Below are positions 16,888 to 23,486 of a DNA stretch of 64,000 nt, piece by piece (the stretch's first letter is position 1; the number at the start of each line of letters is the position of its first letter). A model generated the notes under the pieces. The model made no database searches and was not told the origin of the DNA. It worked only from the letters and a program-made list of their open reading frames with translations. A program made the translations under genes and the position numbers. The stretch is taken from contig NZ_CP053928.1 of NCBI RefSeq assembly GCF_014108865.1, forward strand, positions 5,022,001 to 5,086,000, read 5' to 3'. This DNA is from Nocardioides sp. WS12. Its GTDB lineage: Bacteria; Actinomycetota; Actinomycetes; Propionibacteriales; Nocardioidaceae.

Positions 16888-18171
16888 TCAGCGCAGCGGG
16901 TGCCGGACGATCGCCTGCTCGCGCTCGGGACCCACGCCGATGACCGAGATCCGGCCGCCAGAGCGCGCCTCGACGTACTCGACGTAGTCCTGCGCCGCCT
17001 TCGGGAGGTCCTCGAAGGTGCGGCAACCGGTGAGGTCCTCGGACCAGCCCGGCAGGTTTTCGTAGATCGGTACGGCGTGGTGGAAGTCGGTCTGGTTGAC
17101 CGGCATCTCCTCGTGGCGGACGCCGTCGACGTCGTACGCGACACAGACCGGCACCACGTCGAGGCCGGTGAGCACGTCGAGCTTGGTGAGCACGAAGTCG
17201 GTGACGCCGTTGACGCGCGCTGCGTAGCGGGCGATGACGGTGTCGTACCAGCCACAACGGCGCGGCCGGCCGGTCGTCGTACCGAACTCGAAGCCCTGCT
17301 TGCGCAGGAACTCGCCCTTGTCATCGTTCAGCTCGGTCGGGAACGGACCCTCGCCGACGCGGGTCGTGTAGGCCTTGACGATGGCGATGACCTGGTCGAT
17401 CCGGGTCGGCGGGATGCCCGATCCGGTGCAGGCGCCGCCTGAGGTGGCGCTGCTGGAGGTCACGAACGGGTAGGTGCCGTGGTCGACGTCGAGCAGCGTG
17501 GCCTGGCCGGCCTCGAGCAGCACGACCTCGCCGCGGTCGAGGGCCTGGCCCAGGAGCAGGGTCGTGTCGCAGACGTAGGGCGCCAGGCGCTCAGCGTGGC
17601 TGCGCAGCTCCTCGACGGTCTGCTCGACCGACGGTGCGCGGCGGTTGTAGATCTTGGTGAGGATCTGGCCCTTGAGCTCGAGGGCGCCCTCGACCTTCTG
17701 GGTGAGGATCTTCTCGTCGAAGAGGTCCTGGACCCGGATGCCGATGCGGTTCATCTTGTCGGCGTACGTCGGACCGATGCCGCGGCCGGTGGTACCGATC
17801 TTGCGGCTGCCGAGGAAACGCTCGGCGACCTTGTCGACCTGACGGTTGTAGTCGGCGATGACGTGCGCGTTGGCGCTGAGCTTGAGCTTCGACGTGTCGA
17901 TGCCGCGGGCCTCGAGGCCGTCGATCTCGTGGAACAGCACGTCGATGTCGACGACGACGCCGTTGCCGATGACGGGGGTGCAGCCGGGCGTCAGGATGCC
18001 GGACGGAAGCAGGTGCAGGGCGTACTTCTCGTCGCCGATGACAACGGTGTGGCCGGCGTTGTTGCCGCCGTTGAACTTGACGACGTAGTCGACCTGGCTA
18101 CCCAGGTGGTCGGTCGCCTTGCCCTTGCCCTCGTCGCCCCACTGGGCTCCGACGATCACGATCGCAGGCAT
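16888..18171 (-). CDS. purA: Adenylosuccinate synthetase
   Basis: 427 residues. It makes adenylosuccinate from IMP, aspartate and GTP. The N-terminal IVIVGAQWGDEGKGK holds the GTP-binding loop and catalytic Asp13. The GNGVVVD, TTGRGIGPTYADK and TTTGRPRRCGW blocks are all present. The ATG at 18171 is fixed by an AGGAG site and the family N-terminus. It faces the kinase gene tail to tail with only 19 bases between. The long leader has two hairpins (see 18189-18209 and 18264-18283). Confidence 0.94.
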   Translation of the reverse strand: MPAIVIVGAQWGDEGKGKATDHLGSQVDYVVKFNGGNNAGHTVVIGDEKYALHLLPSGILTPGCTPVIGNGVVVDIDVLFHEIDGLEARGIDTSKLKLSANAHVIADYNRQVDKVAERFLGSRKIGTTGRGIGPTYADKMNRIGIRVQDLFDEKILTQKVEGALELKGQILTKIYNRRAPSVEQTVEELRSHAERLAPYVCDTTLLLGQALDRGEVVLLEAGQATLLDVDHGTYPFVTSSSATSGGACTGSGIPPTRIDQVIAIVKAYTTRVGEGPFPTELNDDKGEFLRKQGFEFGTTTGRPRRCGWYDTVIARYAARVNGVTDFVLTKLDVLTGLDVVPVCVAYDVDGVRHEEMPVNQTDFHHAVPIYENLPGWSEDLTGCRTFEDLPKAAQDYVEYVEARSGGRISVIGVGPEREQAIVRHPLR

Positions 18172-18188
18172 TTGGTGTCTCCTTCGCT

Positions 18189-18209
18189 CGGACGGAGTCC
18201 CTCCGTCCG
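18189..18209 (-). promoter_or_regulatory. Hairpin directly upstream of the purA ribosome site
   Basis: Perfect inverted repeat with 9-base arms (18189-18197 and 18201-18209) and a 3-base loop, ending about six bases before the purA Shine-Dalgarno region. It could modulate ribosome access or be an mRNA stabiliser. No riboswitch consensus was recognised. Confidence 0.5.
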
Positions 18210-18263
18210 GAGACGGCTGCTCGACGCGCCACTGATGATGCTGGTGGGTGTGACAAGCAAGAA

Positions 18264-18283
18264 GCCCCGGCAAGGACCGGGGC
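18264..18283 (-). terminator. GC-rich hairpin in the purA leader
   Basis: GCCCCGG-(6)-CCGGGGC, 7-base arms. On the minus strand it is followed by TTCTTGCTTG, which gives it an intrinsic-terminator look although it lies about 95 bases upstream of the purA start. It may be a leader attenuator, or a terminator protecting purA from upstream transcription. Confidence 0.45.
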
Positions 18284-18300
18284 GCTCTTGCGGCGCAACG

Positions 18301-18352
18301 TTACCAAATCGCGACCGACAGGCTAGATTCGGGAAAACAAGAACACGTTCTA
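18301..18352 (+). promoter_or_regulatory. Promoter with KstR-like operator for the ketosteroid isomerase gene
   Basis: A candidate promoter has TTACCA (18301-18306), a 17-base spacer and TAGATT (18324-18329). Just after it lies AAGAACACGTTCTA (18339-18352). This matches the KstR palindrome core AAC-nn-GTT with the outer A of the right arm present; only the outer T of the left arm is missing. KstR is the cholesterol-catabolism repressor of actinobacteria. The site precedes a steroid isomerase gene, which makes the match more meaningful. Motif reading by eye only. Confidence 0.5.
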
Positions 18353-18353
18353 C

Positions 18354-18396
18354 GTCTCGACAAGCTCGACAACCGGGCCGGGGCTCGACAACCGGG
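18354..18396. repeat. Copy of the dispersed GTCTCGACAAGCTCGAC repeat
   Basis: GTCTCGACAAGCTCGAC at 18354-18370 is identical over 17 bases to 21954-21970 inside lysK, and similar to 33520-33537 at the ilvA start. Within it a 14-base unit GCTCGACAACCGGG occurs twice (18364-18377 and 18383-18396). Such units recur through Nocardioides-like genomes and are sometimes read through into proteins as a VVELVET-like peptide. Confidence 0.6.
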
Positions 18397-18405
18397 AGAA
18401 GCAAA

Positions 18406-18786
18406 GTGGCCGCCAGCAGGGAAACCATCCTCGAGACCGTCCAGCGCTATGTCGACCTGGTCGCCAACGGCACCTCCGCCGAGGTCGTCGCGTTGTACGC
18501 CGACGGCGCAACCGTCGAGGACCCGGTCGGCAGCGAGGTGCGCACCACCCGTGAGTCGATCGCCGAGTTCTACGGCGCTCTCGACGGGCTCGAGCAGGAG
18601 GCGCGGATGATCCACGCGCGAGTGGCCGGCAACGAGGCCGCCTTCGCGTTCGAACTGGTGACCAAGGTCGGCGACCAGAACTACACGCTCGCCCCGGTCG
18701 ACGTGATGACCTTCGACGACGACGGGAAGATCCTGAGCATGCGGGCGTTCTGGTCGGGCGAAGACATGTCGATCGCGTCTGCCTGA
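18406..18786 (+). CDS. Steroid delta5-3-ketosteroid isomerase (SnoaL/NTF2 fold)
   Basis: 126 residues. The sequence follows bacterial ketosteroid isomerase closely: VQRYVDLVANGT, ALYADGATVEDPVGSEVR, NEAAFAFEL and APVDVMTF, ending KILSMRAFWS. The three catalytic residues of the family are all in place: Tyr15 and Asp99 (oxyanion hole pair) and Asp39 in VEDPVGSE (general base). It should shift the double bond of 5-ene-3-oxo steroids to the 4-ene form during steroid breakdown or modification. The GTG at 18406 has GGGAG upstream. A KstR-like operator lies 54 bases upstream. The gene is isolated from other recognisable steroid genes in this window. Confidence 0.82.
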   Translation: MAASRETILETVQRYVDLVANGTSAEVVALYADGATVEDPVGSEVRTTRESIAEFYGALDGLEQEARMIHARVAGNEAAFAFELVTKVGDQNYTLAPVDVMTFDDDGKILSMRAFWSGEDMSIASA

Positions 18787-18803
18787 GCGCAGCGAAGGCA
18801 GAC
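18777..18803. terminator. Hairpin over the isomerase stop codon
   Basis: GTCTGCCT (18777-18784) pairs with AGGCAGAC (18796-18803) around an 11-base loop. The stop codon of the isomerase gene is at the edge of the left arm. Probably a short terminator or part of the repeat cluster that follows. Confidence 0.45.
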
Positions 18804-18811
18804 AAGGCGAT

Positions 18812-18987
18812 CGAGGTTGAGGAGCGTCGGCTCAGACCCGCGCGAAGCGAGGGGCTGAGCGACGCGTCTCGAAACCCGGTCGAATGCGCATCACAGTTCC
18901 AGCCCCATCACGCCGGGTTTCGAGGCTCGCTTCGCTCGCACCTCAACCAGCGGGCTCGCCAGATTTCGCTCGCACCTCAACCAGCGG
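18812..18987. repeat. Cluster of dispersed palindromic repeats downstream of the isomerase
   Basis: This stretch holds no gene. It contains an inverted pair CTCGAAACCCGG / CCGGGTTTCGAG (18868-18879 and 18913-18924). It also contains a 23-base unit present twice without mismatch (18931-18953 and 18965-18987). The second copy runs into the carboxyltransferase gene and supplies its TGA stop codon at 18977-18979. The whole region resembles the intergenic REP-like elements of nocardioform actinobacteria. Confidence 0.65.
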
Positions 18988-20410
18988 TGAGGCGGGCGGC
19001 GACCTCGGCGGCGACCGCACGGGCGAGGGTCTCCGGAGTGTCCTCAGCCCGCTCCGGGATGACGGCGTGCACGTCACCGGAGGCGAGCAGGTCGAGCGCG
19101 CCGACCTTCTGTTCGGCGGCCATCTCGGCAGCGTGGCTGGTGTCGCCGTGCACGATCACGCTGGCGCCCTCGGGCGGCAGCGGGGAGAGCCAGCCGCGTT
19201 CGGTGGCAAGCACCGTGCGGGCCGGGAGCAGGGCAAGTGCGCCGCCACCGCAGCCCTGGCCGAGGATCACCGACACCGTCGGCACGCTCATCGTGACCAG
19301 GCGGGCGATGCAGCGGGCGATCTCGCCAGCCATGGCGCCCTCCTCGGCTTCGGCGGACAGTTCCGCGCCGGGGGTGTCGATGATCGTGACCAGCGGCAGG
19401 CCGAGTTCCTCGGCAAGGTTCATCGCCCGCAGGGCCTCGCGCAGGGCGCCGGGACCCATCGCGGCGGCGCCCGACTGGCGCGACCGGTCCTGCCCGACCA
19501 GCACACACGGCTGACCGTCGAGGCGGGTCAGGGCGATCAGGACCGAGTCGTCCCGCTCCCCCTCGTCGGTACCGCGCAGGCGCAAGGTGCCCGCGGCGCC
19601 GTACCGAAGGAGGTCGCGGACGCCGACGCGGCCCTCGGCGCGCGTCAGCTCGATGTCCTCCCAGACCGGGTGGTCCGAGGTCGTGCCCTCTGCGACCGGG
19701 GTACGCCGCTCGAGACTCGCGGCGGTCGCGGGATCAACGAGTACGCCGAGGGCCTGGTCAAGCAGCGCAGGCAGTTCCTCGGCGAGGACGACCGCGTCGA
19801 TGATCCCCTTCGCGGCGAGGTTTTCGGCGACCTGTACGCCCTCGGGGAACGGCTCGCCCTCCAGCGCCTCGTAGACCTTCGGGCCCAGGAAGCCCACCAG
19901 CGCGCCCGGTTCGGCGACGGTGACGTGGCCGAGCGACCCCCACGACGCGTAGACCCCGCCGGTCGTGGGGTGCCGCAGGTGCACGATGTACGGCAGGCCC
20001 GCAGCGCGGTGTTCCATCAGCGCACGGGAGATCTCGACCATCTGGACGAACGCGCGGGTGCCCTCCTGCATCCGGGTGCCACCGGACGCCGTACTCGCGA
20101 CAACGGGGAGGCCTTCCGCCGTTGCCCGTCGTACGGCGGCCGCGATCCGCGCGGCGGCGGCGATGCCGATCGAGCCGGCCAGGAAGGCGAACTCGTTGAC
20201 GACGAAGGCGAACGGACGTCCACGAACATCGCCGCGTCCCGTCAGGACGGATTCGTCGGTGCCGGCCTTGTCGGCCGCGGCGCGGAGAGCTGCCTGATAG
20301 GCCTCGCTGTGACCGGAGATGTCGACGGCGGAGTCCCACGACTCGTAGGTCCCCTCGTCCACCACCAGGTCGATCAGTTCACGCGCGGTCCACCGGCGGC
20401 TCGTCCCCAT
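18977..20410 (-). CDS. Acetyl-CoA carboxylase carboxyltransferase, fused beta and alpha subunits
   Basis: 477 residues. The first half (about 1-230) is AccD-like, with RPFAFVVNEFAFLAGSIG, then ASGGTRMQEGTRAF and TTGGVYASWGSLGHV. The second half is AccA-like, with TIIDTPGAELSAEAEEGAMAGEIARC and SVILGQGCGGGALALLPA. It transfers the carboxyl group from biotin carrier to acetyl-CoA (or a related acyl-CoA) in fatty-acid synthesis. The N-terminal Cys4 zinc ribbon of classic AccD is not visible. The ATG at 20410 fits the family; the open frame upstream is antisense to the lipid kinase. The stop codon is embedded in a dispersed repeat. Confidence 0.87.
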   Translation of the reverse strand: MGTSRRWTARELIDLVVDEGTYESWDSAVDISGHSEAYQAALRAAADKAGTDESVLTGRGDVRGRPFAFVVNEFAFLAGSIGIAAAARIAAAVRRATAEGLPVVASTASGGTRMQEGTRAFVQMVEISRALMEHRAAGLPYIVHLRHPTTGGVYASWGSLGHVTVAEPGALVGFLGPKVYEALEGEPFPEGVQVAENLAAKGIIDAVVLAEELPALLDQALGVLVDPATAASLERRTPVAEGTTSDHPVWEDIELTRAEGRVGVRDLLRYGAAGTLRLRGTDEGERDDSVLIALTRLDGQPCVLVGQDRSRQSGAAAMGPGALREALRAMNLAEELGLPLVTIIDTPGAELSAEAEEGAMAGEIARCIARLVTMSVPTVSVILGQGCGGGALALLPARTVLATERGWLSPLPPEGASVIVHGDTSHAAEMAAEQKVGALDLLASGDVHAVIPERAEDTPETLARAVAAEVAARLTAG

Positions 20411-20446
20411 GGGCCGGAACTCTAGGCGTGTCCCTAGTCTGAGCAG

Positions 20447-21400
20447 GTGAGCGACTCGATCGTGGTGATCACCAACGCCGACGCCGGTACGGCGGACGAC
20501 GAGGCACTCGAGTCCGCGCTGGAGGTGTTGCGCCGGAGCTTCGAGGTCGACGTGCACGCGACGTCGTCGCCGGACGAACTCGACGAGGTCCTCGACGGGC
20601 TCGGCGACCTGGGCGATCGCAAGGTGGTCGTGGTCGGCGGCGACGGCAGCGTCCACGCGGTCGTGGCCGCCCTGCATCGCCGCAACGAACTCAGCGGACG
20701 CGTGCTCGGACTCATCCCTCTCGGCACCGGAAATGACTTCGCCCGCACCCTGGACATCCCTCTCGATCCAGCCGAGGCCGCCGAGGCGTTCGCCACCGGC
20801 CACACCCGCGCGGTGGACCTGATCGTCGACGACCTCGACGCCGTCACCGTCAATGGCGTGCACCTCGGAGCCGGCGCGGAGGCTGGCGAGAAGGGCGCCC
20901 GCTGGAAGAGCCGGCTCGGGTCCGTCGGCATCGGCAAGGTCAATCTCGGCAAGATCGGCTACCCGATCGGCGCCCTGCAGACGGCCCTGAACCCGCCCAC
21001 CCTGCGGGTGCGGGTCGAGGTCGACGGAGAGGTCGTGGTCGACGTCGACCACCAGGTCCTGATGGTCGCGCTCGGCAACGGAGCCTCCGTCGGCGGCGGC
21101 ACCGAACTCACGCCGGACGCCGAGCCGCACGACGGGCTCATCGACGTCCTCGTCGCCACGCCGGTGGGCACCCTGTCCCGCCTCGGCTACGCACTGCGCC
21201 TGCCGTTCGGCCGCCACGAGGAGCACTCCGACGTACAGATCGTGCGCGGGATGTCCGTGCGCGTGAGCGGCAGCGAGTTCACGTGCAACAGCGACGGGGA
21301 GATCGACGGGCCGGTCCGGAGCCGTTCGTGGCGGGTGCTGCCGGCGGCGTACGCCATGGTCGTGCCGGTCGAATCGGAGTCGGACCCGTCAGCCAACTAG
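20447..21400 (+). CDS. Diacylglycerol/lipid kinase (DagK family)
   Basis: 317 residues. The catalytic-domain motifs are VVVGGDGSVHAVV (GGDGT-type, with Ser in place of Thr) and LIPLGTGNDFARTL. The C-terminal domain contains LMVALGNGASVGGGTELTPDA and a late DGEIDG. It phosphorylates a lipid alcohol such as diacylglycerol, feeding phospholipid recycling. GTG start at 20447, 36 bases from the divergent carboxyltransferase start, so the two share a short promoter region. The lysS-type gene starts 10 bases after its stop. Confidence 0.87.
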   Translation: MSDSIVVITNADAGTADDEALESALEVLRRSFEVDVHATSSPDELDEVLDGLGDLGDRKVVVVGGDGSVHAVVAALHRRNELSGRVLGLIPLGTGNDFARTLDIPLDPAEAAEAFATGHTRAVDLIVDDLDAVTVNGVHLGAGAEAGEKGARWKSRLGSVGIGKVNLGKIGYPIGALQTALNPPTLRVRVEVDGEVVVDVDHQVLMVALGNGASVGGGTELTPDAEPHDGLIDVLVATPVGTLSRLGYALRLPFGRHEEHSDVQIVRGMSVRVSGSEFTCNSDGEIDGPVRSRSWRVLPAAYAMVVPVESESDPSAN

Positions 21401-21410
21401 GCTTCGCGCC

Positions 21411-23135
21411 GTGGCACGAGGACAGCGCAACCAAGGTGGAGACCAGCAGGACCCCAGCGACTGGGTGACCCGGACCGCCGACCTGGCGCTCCGTCACGCA
21501 GAGGCAGTCAACGGCGGCGCCCTGCCCGAGGTGGTCACCTGCGCCTCCGGCATCAGCCCGTCCGGCCCCATCCACCTGGGCAACCTGCGCGAGTTCCTCA
21601 CCGTACACTTCGTCGCCGAGGAGATCCGGCGCCGCGGCATCAACGTCCGCCACCTGCACAGCTGGGACGACTACGACCGGTTCCGCAAGGTCCCCGCCGG
21701 CGTCGACCCGTCGTGGAGCGAGCACATCGGCAAGCCGCTGTCGGCAGTCCCCGACCCGACCGGCGAGTTCCCGAACTGGGCCGAGCGCTTCAAGGCGCCG
21801 CTGCGTGCAGCCCTCAAGGACCTCGGTTGCGAGATGGTCGAGGTCGACCAGACCGAGATGTACGCCGCCGGCACCTACCGCGAGCAGGTCCTCACCGCGA
21901 TCGCGAAGCGCGGCGAGATCGAGACCGTGATGGCGCGGTTCCGGACGAAGAAGGTCTCGACAAGCTCGACCGACGGGGACGCCATCGACGGCGAAGAGAT
22001 CGCCGAGTCCACGGCCGAAGAAGAGGCCGGCCACGGCGCGAACGAAGACCTGGCCCGGTTCCCCTACAAGCCCTACTGCCGCGGTTGCGGTCGCGACACC
22101 GTCACCCTGACGTCGTACGACGACGACACGACCGACCTGGCCTACACGTGCGACGTGTGCGGCGACTCCTACGTCACCAACGTCGCCACGCAGAACGAGG
22201 GCAAGCTGGTCTGGAAGGTCGACTGGCCGATGCGCTGGACCTTCGAGGGCGTGCACTTCGAGCCGGGCGGCGTGGACCACGCGAGCCCGGGGTCGTCGTA
22301 CACGGTCGGCAAGGAGATCGTCGGCCCGATCTTCGGTGGCTCCGCGCCGTCGTTCGTCGGGTACTCGTTCGTCGGCGTCGCCGGCATGCCGAAGATGTCG
22401 TCCTCCAAGGGTGGCGTGCCCACCGCCGAGGAAGCCCTGCGCATCCTCGAGGCACCGATCCTGCGCTGGCTCTACGTCCGCCGTCAGCCGAAGCAGGCGT
22501 TCAACGTCGACTTCGGCCAGGAAGTCCTCCGTCTGTACGACGAGTGGGACGCGCTGACGAAGAAGGCCGCGATCCCCGAAAAGCGTGATGCCGCGGTCCT
22601 CGCGTGGGAGCGGGCTTCCGCGACCTCGACCGCCGGCACGCTGCCGACGCCGGCCGTCATCTCACCGTTCCGGATGCTGTCGTCCGTGGCGGACGTGACC
22701 GCGGGATCACGGGAGATCACCGCGCGCACCGTCGGCGCGAGCGAGGCGGATCTCGAGCCGCGGCTGTCGAAGGCCGCCACCTGGATCACCGCGTACGTCG
22801 ACCCCGAGGACCGCACCGTCGTGCGGGAGTCGGCCGACGTCGAGCGTCTGGGCGCGCTGTCCGAGGACGAGACGCTCTGGCTCGGCCAGTTGCTGGACCG
22901 GCTGCCCGACTCGTTCGCGGACTCCGAGGAGCTGACCACGCTGATCTACGGCGTCCCGAAGCTCGCGCGCGGCCTGGCCCTCGACGATCCGCCCACCGAT
23001 GAGGTGAAGGCGGACCAGAAGGCGTTCTTCAAGCTGCTCTACGAACTCCTGGTCGCCGCCGAGCGCGGCCCGCGGCTGCCCACCCTCTTCGCGGCCCTGG
23101 GCCCGGAGAACGTGCGCTCACTGCTCACTCCCTGA
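21411..23135 (+). CDS. lysK: Class I lysyl-tRNA synthetase
   Basis: 574 residues. Class I signatures are SGPIHLGN (HIGH type) at about residues 50-57 and KMSSSKG (KMSKS type) near residue 328. The zinc-binding pairs YCRGCG and TCDVCG match the class I LysRS zinc ribbon. It charges tRNA-Lys in the cytoplasm. Most bacteria use the unrelated class II enzyme. Between residues 182 and 215 lies an acidic insertion (STSSTDGDAIDG, then EEIAESTAEEEAG) not expected in the family. Its DNA begins with a copy of the dispersed repeat at 21954-21971. GTG start, 10 bases after the lipid kinase. Confidence 0.92.
   Translation: MARGQRNQGGDQQDPSDWVTRTADLALRHAEAVNGGALPEVVTCASGISPSGPIHLGNLREFLTVHFVAEEIRRRGINVRHLHSWDDYDRFRKVPAGVDPSWSEHIGKPLSAVPDPTGEFPNWAERFKAPLRAALKDLGCEMVEVDQTEMYAAGTYREQVLTAIAKRGEIETVMARFRTKKVSTSSTDGDAIDGEEIAESTAEEEAGHGANEDLARFPYKPYCRGCGRDTVTLTSYDDDTTDLAYTCDVCGDSYVTNVATQNEGKLVWKVDWPMRWTFEGVHFEPGGVDHASPGSSYTVGKEIVGPIFGGSAPSFVGYSFVGVAGMPKMSSSKGGVPTAEEALRILEAPILRWLYVRRQPKQAFNVDFGQEVLRLYDEWDALTKKAAIPEKRDAAVLAWERASATSTAGTLPTPAVISPFRMLSSVADVTAGSREITARTVGASEADLEPRLSKAATWITAYVDPEDRTVVRESADVERLGALSEDETLWLGQLLDRLPDSFADSEELTTLIYGVPKLARGLALDDPPTDEVKADQKAFFKLLYELLVAAERGPRLPTLFAALGPENVRSLLTP
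21954..21971. repeat. Dispersed repeat copy inside the lysK coding region
   Basis: GTCTCGACAAGCTCGACC, the first 17 bases identical to 18354-18370. It is read in frame as VSTSST at the start of the acidic insertion of the synthetase, so it appears to be a repeat element captured by a coding gene. Confidence 0.6.
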
Positions 23136-23486
23136 CGGTGGTGCTGCGATCGGCGTGAGCCAGGCGACCAGCGGCGGCATGTCGTCGAGGACGAGATGGG
23201 TCTGGCCGATCGTGCGTCCGTGCGGGTCGCGCCACACCAGGAGCAACCGGTCGCCGTCGAGACCGGTGACCAGGTCGGTCTCCGTGTGGTCGAACATGCA
23301 GACGCCCCGCACTGGCACGTCCTCGACCATGCCGCTCGTGTTGCTGAGGTCGCTGAGCGCCGCGAGGAGCGCCGAGGCGACCCGCCAGTCGGTGCCGGCC
23401 CCGAGCACGAAGCCGTCCCGCGCACGGAAGGTCACCAACCCCTCGTCGGCGCTCGCCTCCACCGTCCCCAGCTGCCGGCGGATCAC
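23118..23486 (-). CDS. Small protein downstream of the giant toxin-like gene (candidate immunity protein)
   Basis: 122 residues from the GTG at 23486, which overlaps the stop of the 1557-residue gene as GTGA; a start at 23498 is also possible. No family recognised. Visible features: mixed alpha/beta composition, FRARDGFVLGAGTDWRVAS, an acidic middle (DHTETDLVTGLDGD), a strand-rich LLLVWRDPHGR, and a C-terminal LDDMPPLVAWL. No signal peptide or membrane helix. Being small, acidic and translationally coupled directly after a toxin-like gene is the classic immunity position. The 3' end overlaps the convergent lysK gene by 18 bases. Confidence 0.6.
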   Translation of the reverse strand: MIRRQLGTVEASADEGLVTFRARDGFVLGAGTDWRVASALLAALSDLSNTSGMVEDVPVRGVCMFDHTETDLVTGLDGDRLLLVWRDPHGRTIGQTHLVLDDMPPLVAWLTPIAAPPSGSEQ

